A stretch of DNA of 64,000 bases from Callipepla californica brunnescens. Taxonomy: Eukaryota; Chordata; Aves; Galliformes; Odontophoridae. The stretch's first letter is position 1, and each line of letters starts with the position of its first letter. Below, piece by piece: positions 14,059-30,175 of this stretch. The notes below the pieces were generated by a model. That model ran no database searches, was not told the origin of the DNA, and saw only the letters and a program-made list of their open reading frames with translations. Where the stretch lies: NCBI GenBank assembly GCA_023055505.1, contig JALIRH010000045.1, positions 2,728,001 to 2,792,000 on the forward strand, written 5' to 3'. A program made the position numbers and the translations under genes.

Positions 14059-15124
14059 TAAGAAAAAGACTGCTGTTAAACCGGTCATGAAGAAATGCAA
14101 TAAATTCCTTGTTGTTTTATGAAAATTTACAACTTTGTGATAGAACTTTATGAGTGGCTGGGTTCTGGGATTGGCCAGAGCCGGTCATGTGGACTGCTAA
14201 CCGTGAACATGAACTTTTTATTATTTCCCATGTGGTTATATTGCACCATTCTTCTGTCCGCTGCACCTTGGGTCGGATCAGTGTCCTCTATAGGGCTCTC
14301 TCCTCTTTACATTTTTTTACTTTTGTGTATAGGCTCGATAGGTTTAAAGCAGGGGAGAGGGGAGGGGGGACGCCTATACACACATCCACACACACACATA
14401 GGCACTCACATCCGCACACACACGTAGAAAAGAGGGCTTTTTTTTTTCTTTTGCTTTTTTTTTCCTTTTTTTTTTTTAATTCCTCTGTTAATTTGCCTGC
14501 CGATTTGGAATCTCAGTAGTAATGGAGGGACAGTGGAGATTCTGGACGGAGTGGTGGCTCTCATTTTTCAAAGAGGGAAGTTACTCCATTTTCTATGCAA
14601 ATGACAGAAATGCAAGAAGCTATCACAAGTCAGAGAGGCAATCGACGGCTCTCAGGTTGGGACAATATTTGTCAGCTAACAGATAAGCAAACGCTGTCTC
14701 TCTCTCCCTATATGTTTTACTTATACCACAGAAATGGACGTCAAAAGGTAAGGAAATAATACCTGTTTCTCTTAATTTATTTTTTTTTCTTTGAGAAAAT
14801 GCGTTTGTCAAGCTGCTTTTTCTGTTCCATTCCCCATCTCCCTCTCCCCCCCTACCCAAGGGGGGAAAATAGACAGGAGAGGGTGGAGTGATGAAAAAGG
14901 GGGAGACACTGGGAGAAATCAGGCACGGTGGAAACGTGTTTTATCGAGTATTTATCCGAAAATTGTAGAATATGGTGAGAGAAAGAGAAAAAGAGTAGGA
15001 AAGGAAAGAAAGAAATGAGGAAGAAATAGGGGAGAGAGGGGGGAGAAAAGAAAAGAAAGAGGAATAGACAAAAAGGAGGAGGGAATGAGAAAAAGAAAGG
15101 AGGAAGGAAGGAAGAGGGTAAGAG

Positions 15125-15163
15125 GAAGAAAAGAAAGAAAGAAAGAGAGAAAGAAAGAAAGAG

Positions 15164-15262
<99 letters not shown>

Positions 15263-15299
15263 AAAGGAGAGAAAGAAACTGAGTAAGAAAGAAAGAAAT
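15125..15299 (+). repeat. (GAAA)n microsatellite
   Basis: The nearly pure core of about 100 bases (about 15168-15264) sits in a broader GA-rich stretch from about 14970 to 15330. The purines are on the + strand. Confidence 0.95.
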
Positions 15300-16559
15300 G
15301 GACAGAAAGAAATGGAATAAGAAGGAGGAATAAAGCCTGTAAGTTCACCTGACGATGGTAGGCTTGGAATGAAGGATTTTGCAGTAGCTCGGTGATGTGG
15401 CTTTTGGATACTGCCTTTAAAAAATTACCAACCCCTCTGTGGGCAGTTGTCGTGTTTTATTTTTTTCCCCCCTCGCAGCATCTCGTGCCAGTTTGCCTGT
15501 CTTCAGGCGAGCCCAGTCATTTGGCGAAGTTTGCGTGGAAGCCAGTTGGGTTTTGCGTTGTGCTCTCCAGGGTCATTATTATGTGGGTGGTTTCTTCAAA
15601 GAGGGCAGTTCACGGCAGTCCTCGAAAATACGGTTCTGGAAATCAGCTTAAAAAAAAAAAAAAGGGGGGGGGGGAGAGGAAAAAAAGGAAAAAAGAAAAG
15701 AGAAAAAATAATAAGAACAAGAACGAAGCCAACCCAGAACGCTGTGCTCCCATTGTGTTGTGTTGGTTTTTTTCTTTTCTTTTCTTTTTTTTTCCCCCTC
15801 GTGAAACTCCCAAATGAAGCTGACGTTGCAGCGCAATAAACCTCCTCGTATTTAATTGCGTTTTGCCGTGTTAACGGGTCTTTATGGCTTTCCATGCCGG
15901 AATACCGGGTAGGGTTTCAGCCTCACGTTGTGTTGGTCCTTTCCCACAGCTTGCGGCCAGGTTTTGTGCAAGTCCCCCCGCTGTTCCCCCTCTGTGCTGT
16001 CTGATTCCCTAACGCTGTCTTCGGTTTTAAAGATTATAATTGTCAGGAGATGTCCGTCATTTTGAATGCGATTTTTATTTTTTTCCAGCTTTCGGGGTGG
16101 TTGAATGTGGTGTTAATTGAGACTGTTACGAAGCGATTTTTAAATAAGATGCTGTAGGAGTCTGTGTGTGTGCAACGAGATTAAGATGAGATTCATTACT
16201 TAAGCATAAACCGTTTTATGACGTGACGATTTATCTCCGCTAACTTGACTGCGCCGGAATATTGCGTGGACGAGAGTAAATGATCGCAAGCCGTGGAAAT
16301 AATAAACAGAAAGACATCTTTAACAGCTATTTATTCCCAAACCTGTTACATTTTTCATAAATCACGGTGGGGGAAGCTAATGCTGGTTCGCTGCCTGTTC
16401 TCCCTGTCTAGGTTTTTCGGCACTCGTTTTCTTTTTCTTTCTAAATCTCCCCAGAGCAAAACCAGGAATAATAACAATAATACGAACGACGTATTAACCT
16501 CCCTCCAAATCCCTTTTACACCGACCCTTCCACACCCTCCGCGGGCAACCACTTGTGGG

Positions 16560-16960
16560 ATCTCTCACCTCGGGGCGGGCGGCGAGCTTTAACCCTCGGC
16601 CCACGCGTGCCCCGGGGTGGGGGGTCCCCGCCGCTCCCTTCCTTGGCAGCCTCCCTGCGCTTTCATCGGTGGAAATAAAACGCGGTGGAGGAGAAGGGAG
16701 GCAGCTCCCCGCCGTGCTGTCCCCCCAGTGCCGCCGCCGCGCCGCGGGGCTCGCCCATTCCCCGCCGTCTGCTGCCATCTACCGTCGGCGGCGGCGGGCG
16801 GCTCTCCCCGGGGGCTCCCGCAGTGCCCGGTGGGGCTGGGGGCGAGGAGGTGGGGGGGAGGAGAGGGGGACAACCCCGGTCCCGTCCCCTGTACCCCCCG
16901 GGGGGAACCGGCTCCGAGCTGCTCGGGGCTCCCGAAGGCGTTTTGTACCCCCCGAGGCCT
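16560..16960. other. Orphan CpG-rich block between HOXB7 and HOXB6
   Basis: About 400 bases of GC-rich, CpG-rich sequence, including a CGG-rich run near 16785-16800, lie more than 5 kb upstream of HOXB6 and about 4.3 kb after the end of HOXB7. No exon is recognised. It may be an alternative or antisense promoter, or a regulatory island. Confidence 0.5.
16772..16785 (-). promoter_or_regulatory. Candidate CTCF site (reverse orientation)
   Basis: The complement reads ACGGTAGATGGCAG, which has the strong 3' half AGATGGCAG and two mismatches in the first half of the 14-base CTCF core. The motif points opposite to the sites at 42 and 27019. Confidence 0.35.
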
Positions 16961-19900
16961 GGTGTTCTGCTTAGGGGGGGTGGGAGGGGGGGGGGTGAGG
17001 GTGATGCTTCTAGCTTCGTGCATAGCCTGAAAGCGTTTGTATGTTAATATATCGGATGTGCTCCTATATAAATGCTCCTGCACGAGAGCTACGTGCACAC
17101 CCCTTGTGTTGATCTGGGCGTACTCCGATGAGTACACCGCTGCGTGTGTACAACCGCGTGTGTGCTCCTTGCCGTGTGTGCAGAGATCCGCCACGAATGC
17201 ATACGTACATGTCTATATACATACAAAAGCTCTCATCTATCTACCCGTATACACACAGGAGAGCTGGTTGTTTGCAGAGCGCGAACGCAAGCGGAGATCT
17301 TGTGAAATGAGCTGCAATAATGACGTACGAGGAGCAGGCGAGGCGGGGGATTTCAGCTAATCATAAAAGGCAGAGGAGCTTTTATTTATTTATTGCTTCG
17401 AGTGGTCATTTCGGTGGGGTCTGGAAAAGATATGTCAAGTCGTGTACACAGAATGGAGGTGGTTGCTGGGGAAGGAACTGAGAGTAAAGGCAGACGACGA
17501 ATCACTTTTAAGTTACTGTGGGCTTTGAAGGGACAATGCGTGTCTGTTATTTTAAAAGGTTTCTCTCTCTCCCTCCCTCTCTCTCTCTCTTTCTCCCTCT
17601 CGTTTTCTCCTTCTACCACGCAGTTTCCTGGCAACTGTTTACGTCTGGACTAGGGACATTTTCTCTAAGAAAGTGAGATGACCGGTGCCTATGTTAAAAA
17701 ATAAATAAATAAAGGAAGGGAGAGGGGGGGGGGGAAAGTTTCTCCCTTTTGACCAGCAACAGCCGTGATTAAACCGTTCCATGCTGTAATTCCCACCACC
17801 CCGCAGCACTCGCCTTACGCACTGCACGATGCGTGTCGGCTTTTCCTTTCCTCTGCTCACCAGTATTCCTTCCACCCTTCCCTCGCTCTCAGGGTTTGCT
17901 TTCGCCGCAGTAGCTCAGTCCGGGTGCAATGTGACCACCCCAATGTCCTCCCCCCCCTCCCTCCCCCAACCCCCCACTTTATTTTTTTTTTGTTAATAAT
18001 TAGCCTCACTCTGTAATGGAACAATGGTAGATTATTATTGCTCCTTTTCAAAAGATCCCATTAACAAGGTTATTATGCACTGCACGGGAAGTCAGGTAAA
18101 TTAAACTTAAATTGCTGGAAATTAAGTTTTAGGCGGTTATGCGCGGGGAGAGCGAGTATTTTTTTTACACCTTCAGGGGTCATTGTTTTAAACCCGGCAA
18201 CAGTGGAGCACAGAGGACTTCTGTCGGGTTTTCCCCCGATGTGATTTGGCTGTGGTTGAGCATTACAGAGAGGCTGCTCTGCTGCCAACTGCTTTCTATG
18301 TCTGACTCCAGGAACAAGGGTTTTTTTCAAGTGTTTTCGTGGTGTTTGCTTGACTTTATGGCTGCAATAAGTCCCTGGGTAGGGAAACCCCCGCTGTGTT
18401 CTCACTTCAGAAGGATCGGGAATTCCAGCTCCACATGAAAAAGAGTTTCATTTTTTATTGGAACCAACTGCACTGAACTTTCCACCAAGTTCTTAGGCGG
18501 TTTAGCTCTCGCACAAGAAATGCTCTGTTCTGTTTGCGTTTCGAAATATTTGGGTGTTGTTTTAATCCCCTCATCTATCTGCCTCCCTCTGCTTTGTGGG
18601 GATGACGTTTGCTGGCCAGAAAAGCGAAGCACCAGAAAGTGGGACCTTCCTGGGCAGATAGCCGTGATTGTACGTACTGTAAATCCGTCCCTTTATCTTT
18701 ATTGATGCCCTGCCAGCTGAGTGATGTCAGTCACAGAGGAAAGACGGGTTCCCAGCGCTCAGTGAAACGCTCTCTACCACCTTCTGGCGTCTCTTGCGAC
18801 TTCCCCGCTTTATTGCCCCTTCTCAGCAAGCCCTGCGCTGGTTTTTAAGGAGCTGAGGCCAAAGGCTGAATAAAGATATGCCAATGGGCACTGTCAGAGA
18901 GAGACCTAACTTATGGGCTACTGTACGAGCTTGCCGCTGCATCCTTTATGCTCTGTGTCTGTGTCCCTCCCGGCTTGGCTGGCTCTGGAGGCGGCCAAAG
19001 AAAAGAGATTCGCGAAATCGGTCTCAGATTTATACCGGCAAAGGCAGGAGAGTGTCTGCGAAGCGGCTATACCCATAAGCCACCGTCCATTTATTTATTT
19101 ATTCAGCCCTTTTATTTTGGTAAACCTATTTACGTGGGAATAGAAACCACCTCCGTGCTGAAGGTGCAGGTCTTTAAGGTACAGAAGGGAGTAAGGTCTT
19201 CCTCCAGTGTTTGAGCTCATTTTAGGTGAGAAACCAATTAATTCTGAGGGCCGGACCCTTCGGAAGACGAACGCTGTGACACGCTTTTTGTTTTTGGACG
19301 TATTCTCTTTCCAGTTTGGAAATCAAGTTCTCTCTTCTCCTTCCCCCCCCCCAAATAACCATCTGCGGGGTCAAGAGAAGCTTCACCCTTCTTCTAAGAA
19401 GCGAGATGTATTCATTTTATCTATAGCGCGTCTAAATGCCAGCATTAAGGAATTAGCAAGTGGCCAGTTGCTACAGATTTTGTTTTCTTACGTAATAATG
19501 TCGACAGACAAACCGCTCTAAGAACCTTCTTTATCCATACGTGCATAGTATAAGCAGTGTTTTACTAGGGTAAAGCCGAGGGGGGAGATAAAGGGGGGAG
19601 GGGGGGACAAGGAAGGCGAAGGGGTGTCTAAACTATTTTGGGGCATTTATTAGCAGAGCAACTGTGAGAAGTGAGAGTAAATATCATAGCAAACATTTCA
19701 GCAGATGTACTCACGCGCTGAATTATCAGGACATCCCATTTCTTAGCCCAGAATTTGCATGCGGAGCCGATCGTGCCAGACAGTCGCTGTTTTGGTAGTG
19801 CTATAAATATTGCGTAACTCTAATCAAATGTATGAGCTGCGCGGCTCCTGCAAAGCTGTTAACTTCAGGCTCTCATCCGATGCTTTTTTTTCTCTCTCCT

Positions 19901-21699
19901 CGTTCTTCTCCACTCATCGTTCCCTTTCAATCCCACATTTGTTTTCCTTGCATACCAATAAAGCCGATCTACGTAAGTTTGGGTCCACGCCATGCACCAA
20001 GGGAAACTCTGCAAGAACAAATATAAGAGATATCAGTCAGAGAGGGGGTGGAGGATGGAAAACTACTTCCTTTGCATGTTATTTCCTTGAATTATAAGGA
20101 TTACGTTTCAGTCGAAATGTTCGTCGCAGCCATGGCATGAAACAATCTTGGCTTTGCTCCTGTAAATACGATGTTTAAAATAAATTAGCTCGTAATAAGA
20201 TACGACTTTCGTAGATACTTAAAGCTCCGTCAGAGAGGGCCGAGTTGGCAGCTTTACAGTGAGCATGTAATGTATGTAATTCCAGATCTGTAGCACACAC
20301 AGCCACAGATCGGAGCTCAGATCCGAGAGGAGTGCATGTGATAACGTGTGTCGTTTCACCGCGTGTACGAACCGACAGACAGATGGTTACAAATTCGGAC
20401 AGGAAACAAGTCCTTCAGTATGATGCGAACGATCAGTGGCAGTTCTGGATTTCATTATTACTATTCTCATCGTTACTATATGTTTTTTTTTTTGGGTTGG
20501 TTTTTATTTTATGATTATTAGTTCTGTAAGCTCTCTCTGACTTTTCACGTTTGATAAGAGGGAAATCTAACTCTACCTCGAGCGAACAGAGGTATGGGAG
20601 GGGGGAAAGCACCAGGTATTGCGGAGCACATCCCCGGCGACAAAATCAGCCGGGGGGGGGAGTGGGAAGGGTGGGCAGAATGAAGAAATGAATGCATCAA
20701 TACATGCAAAAGGCGACTGCCGAGACAAAAGTGTGGCTTTTAGGAGCTTCCAGCGTTTTAAGTTGGGCAAAAAATAAAAGGTGTTTTGCAGCGGGGACGG
20801 ACTCGGAGAGCTGCGCGCTGCGGGGTCTCCGTGCACCTCCGAGGCAGAGTCCCTCCGCATCACCGCTTTCCTCTCGTAAAACAATCCCGATCGGTGGCGA
20901 TCGATGAACTCCGCTTCTGACCGTAACTCACAGCTCCCTTTTGGCCATAAAAGGTCGGCCGTGGATTTGGTATTAACAAAAAAAACGCAAGAGGGCACAA
21001 TGCGGTACGGGACCGGGAGCAGATCGGGATTATGCAAGGGATAAAGGAAATACTTCGATTTTCCATTCATCTCCCCCAAGATGTGGCTTTTGCGGGAAAA
21101 AGAAACGAAAAAAGACCCAAAACGTGAAAAGCGAAGGTTTGGGTTTAACCGAGCGCAGCTTTCTTTAACAGAGGATGCAAATCTATGGTAATGAGCTAAA
21201 GAACGGACCGAAATAAGCTGTCAGCATTTATCTGTTCTCTTATCGGAAATCGGAGCGAATCAAACCGGCGGGATCTGCTCCCGGCAAAGTTCACCCACCC
21301 GAACGCCAAACTTTTTTGTGTTCTTTGTTTGTTTGTTTGTTTTGTCTTTTCTTTCCTCTATCGGTACAAAAGCAGCCGGCTATTTTCGGAAGCCTCACGG
21401 GGAACAGGGGTTAAAGTTTTCCGAATGCAAACAATTAACTTCTTCCCCCCCCCCCTCCCCCACCCTTCTCAACACCCCCCCCCCCCCATAACCTCCTCGC
21501 ACCAGGTATTTGTATGCGTTATGTGTGTGAATACATCCGCGTGCACACCGTCATCCGCACACACACCGGCTCTCACTTCCCGGTGCTGAAGTGGGGGGGG
21601 TTGGGAGAGGGGGGGGGGGGGGTGCGGTTTATTTATTTCTGAAGCTCTGAGCGCGCCGGGAACGCTTCTTTCCGCAGATATTATATATTTGGTTAAGGG

Positions 21700-21983
21700 G
21701 GTGCATTTCTGCTGTTTAAAAGGGAGGGAAAAGGGGGTGGATGGTTTGTTCTTGGGGTCCCTGGTGCAATCTCAGCTCCTCATGGGTGCTATTTTGCAAC
21801 CTCAGGCGCCTGCTATTGGTCAGCCCATGATCAGATGGTTGTATTTCCTTGTGTCCCTCGCTGGCACCACGCCATCTCCCTTCAGCTAAAACCCAATCTC
21901 CGATATACTACTAATAGCTAAACCACTTGGACTATAAAACACAACAAATCATAAAGCCGGGAAAGGACGGCAGGCTCCTTCCA
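21700..21983 (+). promoter_or_regulatory. HOXB6: HOXB6 promoter-proximal region and 5'UTR
   Basis: An inverted CCAAT box (ATTGG) lies at 21815-21819, about 165 bases before the start codon. A TATAAAA sequence lies near 21932, only about 50 bases before the ATG, so it would give a very short leader if used. The upstream flank has long G and C runs (about 21594-21622). Confidence 0.5.
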
Positions 21984-23992
<2,009 letters not shown>

Positions 23993-24702
23993 AAGGAGCG
24001 TTAAAAAAAAAAAGAAAGAAAGAAAGAGTGGGAGTGAGTGGGTGCGTGTGAGAGCCAGGAGGATGAGGGTGGTGTGGGCTGGCTGCGAGGAAGGGAAAAC
24101 GTGCACATTGGTGGCACAAGCGCTCTGCGGCGACGGCGACAGCAAAAAAGTTTGGGCCACCAACGCCATGGACTCGTGTTCCCAATATCTGTCGTGTCCA
24201 GAAAAAAAAAAATCAGGCTTCTAGTTGCGTTTTTTTTTTCTTCCTAGACTTCCCCCCCCACCCCCACTCCCCACCGCTCCCCCTCCCCCCTCCGGAATAA
24301 AATAATAATAATAATAAAAAGTAAATAGAGAGAGAGAGAGAGAAAGAGAAGGGAAAAGTGAGAGGGAAAGAAAAAAAGAAAAAAAAAAAAAGAAAAAAGA
24401 CTCCTACCCGTGTTTCTACCCTTGGTGTCACTGTTAGTAATCTGCTAACTCTGTATTTAATGGAAGTGCTGCAATATATGTCATTTGGGGTGTTTATTGT
24501 CTTAATTTTGTAAGAAAAGAAATGTTTCCTGCACGGTTTACATAGGTTTTTTTGTTTGTTTGTTTGTTATTTTTCATCCTTTTTTTTTTTTTTTTCCTCC
24601 TTTGGTAAATTAATCAAGCCCTGGGGTCTTGTAATTAGTTTATCTCTTTTTTTTTTTTTTCCCCCATTTTTTTTTAAAGAAAAGTCTACTGAATGAACGA
24701 GT

Positions 24703-24710
24703 ACTACCTA
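24703..24710 (+). promoter_or_regulatory. miR-196 8-mer seed site, HOXB6 3'UTR
   Basis: ACTACCTA, the same full 8-mer as in HOXB7. It lies about 170 bases before the polyadenylation signal, next to A-rich sequence, a favourable position for an accessible microRNA site. Confidence 0.65.
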
Positions 24711-24879
24711 AAGGGATACAAAAGCAACAACAGCAAAAAAAAAAAAAAAAAAAAATAGAAAAAGAAAAAAAAAAAGAAAGAAAGGAGAAAAAAATAGAAA
24801 AAAAATAGAAGTTCTATTTTATTAATTTTTGTACGTGTTGTGTTTGAAGTTTGTCTTAGGTATGAACATGGAATTCTCT

Positions 24880-24885
24880 AATAAA
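24880..24885 (+). terminator. HOXB6: Polyadenylation signal AATAAA, HOXB6
   Basis: Canonical hexamer about 0.9 kb after the stop. It is the best signal before the HOXB6-HOXB5 spacer. Confidence 0.6.
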
Positions 24886-24900
24886 AACAAAGTCTTCGAT

Positions 24901-26111
24901 CTCACGCACATCACCCTGTCATTATTGTTATCTTTCCCTTCTCCAGGGGAACTTGCCGTGCTTAAGGAGCACAGAGTTATGAAGAGAGCGTTGCTTCTCT
25001 CTTTATGACACTGCCTTCTAATCTGCGAGGACAAGCAGCTCCAAGCATACGGAAGTTACAGTGGAGAGATAAATCTGGTTTTCCCTCTTTTTGTCTAATC
25101 TGAAATGGAGGACCTTTCACCAATAGTATTTCCTCGCTGACATTCTGCTTTAGTATCGCTCTTTTTTATTGTTATAGTACAAAGAGTTATGACGAAATCC
25201 TCTCCATATACATAATAAATCAAGGAAACGGGCAAAAATATGCTCTCATTTATCTACCAAATATACCTAACATTTGCCTAGCATCTTTCAAACATCTGGT
25301 CCCTTCCTTCAAACCCCCAAATCAAAGCGAAGTGTATCTCAAAAAAGTCCAGATTTCAAGAGAATTTTCCCCGTGAAACGAGCAGCTTTTCAGCTTCGGG
25401 AATACAGCACTCCTTTAAGGGGGGAAGCACCAAAAAAATAAGGGGGGGGAAAGAACAAATAAACAGGAAAGAAGCGATCTAAACTCAGTCTAACGAGCTC
25501 TTTTAAAACAGGAGATTTCTTTTATTTTGAAAGCGATTCCGAAGGCCCCTTCTGGCGGTCTGGCTGTGCTCGGGATGGGACGGGGAAAGGTTTCTGCTCT
25601 GTTCCGGAGAGGAATCCTGTACGTGCAAACGGCAAACTTTGGTGGGCTTTGGTGCGAAACGAAACGAAGTGCTTTTTTCCTTGTTTGGTTTTATTTTCTG
25701 CTGGAGATTTAGGATTGGAAGGAAGCGAGCAGAGCAGCCGAATTCTGAGACGATTTTCTGAATTTCCAAGGGGGTGTGTGTGGGGGGCTGAAAGCGATGG
25801 AATAAGATCTCCCCACTCCCATTCTCTTTTCCCACTGCCACAGGAATACCTATGTACGAGTGCATTCCCCCGTGCCACGAGCTGCTTTAATGTCAGTCAC
25901 TTTTAAAATCAATTCATGCAGAAGCTTCACAGCTGTAGGACATTTACTATTATTGCCACGCTTTTCATTGCCCGTAATTATTATAATTATATGTCACTTT
26001 CAATATGGCGCATAATTTCCAATGAGTTGCAGACAAGCATATGAAATTCCTGAAGTGCTTTGGAAAAAAAAAAAAGAAATGAAATGAAAGAAAGGAATGA
26101 AAGAAAGAAAG

Positions 26112-26170
<59 letters not shown>

Positions 26171-26216
26171 AATGAAAGAAATAAAGAAATGAAAGAAAGA
26201 AAAAGAAAGAAAGAAA

Positions 26217-26304
<88 letters not shown>

Positions 26305-26815
26305 GAAACAAAAGAAAGAAAAGAAAGAAAGGAAGGAAGGAAGGAAGAGAAAAGAAAGGAGAGAGAAAATGACAAGGAAAAGGAAAGTAACGCTTAACAA
26401 AGCACAGCTTTCACGTCGCTTTGAGCCATTTCTCAGTGCTTTTGCTCCCCAATATCCCTTGCAGGTTTGCAAATGGAAAAGAACAACGTAACACGATGCT
26501 GTGTGCAAAGAGGACGGGAAATGCTCGGGAACAAGAATATCCTAAAAGCAACGCTGTCACCGTTCCCACCCGGCGGACTTCGCCTCTTTTTGCTTTTTTT
26601 TCCTTCCTCCTCGTTTCCCCTCTTTTTTTCCCCCTCGATGAAGGTGCGACCGCACAGCTCGGCATGCACAAAGCTCTTCTTCTCCCACGGAAATAAGCAC
26701 CCGCGGCCACGAGTTACCCCCTCTCCCCCAAAGGAGAAGAAACCCAGAAGGGATTTAACACAACACCTCCAAACTCCAATCCTACAAAAGACGAAACAGC
26801 GAGAAATAGCGCGCC
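24901..26815. other. HOXB6-HOXB5 intergenic spacer
   Basis: Nearly 2 kb without a gene. Unique AT-rich sequence is followed by a GAAA array (26063-26370) and then a more CpG-rich stretch leading into the HOXB5 promoter. Open frames over the array are artefacts of the repeat. Confidence 0.6.
26063..26370 (+). repeat. (GAAA)n microsatellite, interrupted
   Basis: Two nearly pure GAAA cores (about 26110-26169 and 26219-26303) are separated by GAAAT variants and flanked by GGAA units. The purines are on the + strand. Confidence 0.95.
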
Positions 26816-27359
26816 GGGTCAAACATCGAACCGGGCTAGAGGAGCCACGTGGAGATGGCGGAACCTCTCGCTTAAGCGGGGACCCCCCCACCCCAATACC
26901 CACCCACACATCACCTCCTCTCCTCAGATTTTGGAAAAGAGGGGCGAAGAGGGGAGCGGGGACCCCAGGCTGGGGCCGGGGGAGCGGGTCGGGGCCGGGG
27001 TGCAATGCACATACGCGGCCGGCAGGTGGCGCGCCAGTCCAAGGTGGCGACAACGGCGCGCCGCCGCGCCCGGGGCCTCGGGGCGCCGCGCACCGACTTG
27101 GGCCTAACGACTCCGCGCTCGTCATTATTTGTAACCATAGAGCATGAATTACCTCTTGAGGTCATCAGTGAGAATTTACGACTGGTCAACAAAAGCACGT
27201 GATTCCCAAACGCACCCCCACCCTCCCCCCATATTTGGCCGCATACATAGCAAAAACGAAGTACAGTGCATTGCTATAATTCATTAATACATCATAAATC
27301 GTCAAGCACAGGGTTATAACGACCACGAGCCACAAATCAAGCCCTCCAAAATAACCCAA
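26816..27359 (+). promoter_or_regulatory. HOXB5: HOXB5 promoter region and 5'UTR
   Basis: A CpG-rich block (about 26820-27115) carries a strong CTCF-like site. It is followed by a CACGTG E-box at 27196-27201 and a non-GC leader with the HOXB5/HOXA5-like sequence GACCACGAGCCACAAATC at 27321-27338, just before the ATG. The transcription start is not resolved. Confidence 0.6.
27019..27032 (+). promoter_or_regulatory. Candidate CTCF site upstream of HOXB5
   Basis: CCGGCAGGTGGCGC matches the 14-base CTCF core CCASYAGRKGGCRS at 13 positions. It lies 328 bases upstream of the HOXB5 ATG, between HOXB6 and HOXB5. In the HOXA cluster a CTCF boundary is known between the paralogous genes 5 and 6, which supports a shared arrangement. 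Confidence 0.6.
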
Positions 27360-29145
<1,786 letters not shown>

Positions 29146-30175
29146 ATTATAGTGGAGGAATATCGAGGAAAGAAGAGGAAACGTTAAATAAATAAGTAAA
29201 TAAATAAATAAAGCGCAGCAGATCTTAGTTTCGGAGTACTGTACAGTGAGGCACCTTCTTTTCGGCATGTTGTTGCTATTCGAAACCGACGCGTATGGTA
29301 CCGTTATCCCAGGACTGAGTTCATGTCGTGGTTTTGGGTTTGGCTTTTTTTTTTGGGGGGGGGTGGGGAGGGGGGAGGGCTGGTTTGTAATTTTTTTTCC
29401 TATTATTTTTTTATTATTATTATTAAATTTTATTTCCAGATGCTCCCCATGCTCTTGTTGTTCTTCTAAATGTACGTGTCCGTGCTATCTTGATGCTTTC
29501 TGGAAAGCCAGCATGTTTTATGTGAGCCCTATAAATGTTATAACTTATTTATAAAATGGTAACAGATAACGATTGTTTGTTTCTTTGTTCTTTTTCCCCT
29601 TCCTGAGTTTACTGCTTTGGGGGTGAGTTCTTCTCTGCCTGAGCTAAAATCGGGGGTTCCTGCACTACAGTCGCAGAAAAATAATAATAATAATAATAAT
29701 AAAAACAAACAAAAGAAAAAGAAAAAAAAAAAGAAAAAAAAGAGAAAAAAAAAAGAGAAAAAAAGGAGGGAAAAAAGTTAAAAAAGAATAAAAGGGGAAA
29801 AAGGAAAAAAAAAATAATCTCATGTATCTTTCTGTCTTAAAATTGTCCAGTCTGTGTTTTAGTTCAAACTTCAGGCCCGGATTTTCCAGTCCCAGGCTGA
29901 TTCTGAGGTGTGCTCTTAGACGTGGGTAAACTTCACTATTAAAAAAAACATAATAATGTATAAAATTGGACCAACAATAGAGTGCTCTAATGTTTGTAAA
30001 TACTAGAAATATTTCTGATGTGACTAATAGACAGCTCGTAGTGGGCAGAGTGAATGCAGTGTTACGTGTAAAAAATGGCATCTGTCATGTCTAGCTGCCT
30101 GGTAGTACTTTGCCTATACGCTTTTTTGTATTTGTTTGTAGCTTTCCTTGAAGTCAAATAAACGTTTCTCCTACT
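29146..30175 (+). other. HOXB5: HOXB5 3'UTR
   Basis: Follows the TAA at 29143-29145. It contains a T/G-rich stretch (29345-29420), an (AAT)n tract and A-rich sequence (29680-29820), and an AATAAA at 30157-30162, after which the sequence abruptly becomes GC-rich. Confidence 0.65.
30157..30162 (+). terminator. HOXB5: Polyadenylation signal AATAAA, HOXB5
   Basis: Canonical hexamer about 1.0 kb after the stop, followed by T/C-rich sequence. It is the best candidate for the HOXB5 transcript end. Confidence 0.65.

Larger units (their letters stand above)
12300..21700. other. HOXB7-HOXB6 intergenic spacer
   Basis: About 9.4 kb without a recognised gene. It holds an AT-rich block with poly-A/T (12625-12770), CpG-rich sequence (about 13000-13700), a YY1 motif at 14048-14058, a GAAA array (15125-15299), an orphan CpG-rich block (16560-16960) with a CTCF-like site, CT-rich sequence near 17560-17610, and unique AT-rich stretches (about 18000-20600). 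CDX-type octamers are at 15881-15888, 18355-18362 and 20944-20951. No transposon is recognised. Confidence 0.6.
23993..24900 (+). other. HOXB6: HOXB6 3'UTR
   Basis: Follows the TGA at 23990-23992. It contains GA-rich sequence (24320-24400), several poly-T and poly-A runs, a miR-196 seed site at 24703-24710 and an AATAAA at 24880-24885. Confidence 0.6.

Noticed and set aside
14051..14122. Small open frame of 23 codons starting MAAKKKTAVKPVMKKC
   Set aside because: The start has a good sequence context, but the frame is very short, matches no family I know, and its ATG is part of the YY1 motif. There is no independent sign of coding.
18774..18787. CTCF-like sequence on the minus strand (CCAGAAGGTGGTAG)
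   Set aside because: It carries a mismatch at the nearly invariant C of the GGC core; too weak to annotate.
21927..21983. Upstream in-frame ATG for HOXB6, adding 19 residues
   Set aside because: All HOX6 proteins begin MSSYFVNS; the extension is not conserved in type and overlaps the likely leader and a TATA-like sequence.
25965..26508. Long open frames over GAAA and GGAGA arrays (also near 15 kb, 37.6 kb, 46 kb and 50.5 kb)
   Set aside because: They encode only repeating KER or SFL/LSSP patterns and are direct products of the microsatellites on either strand.
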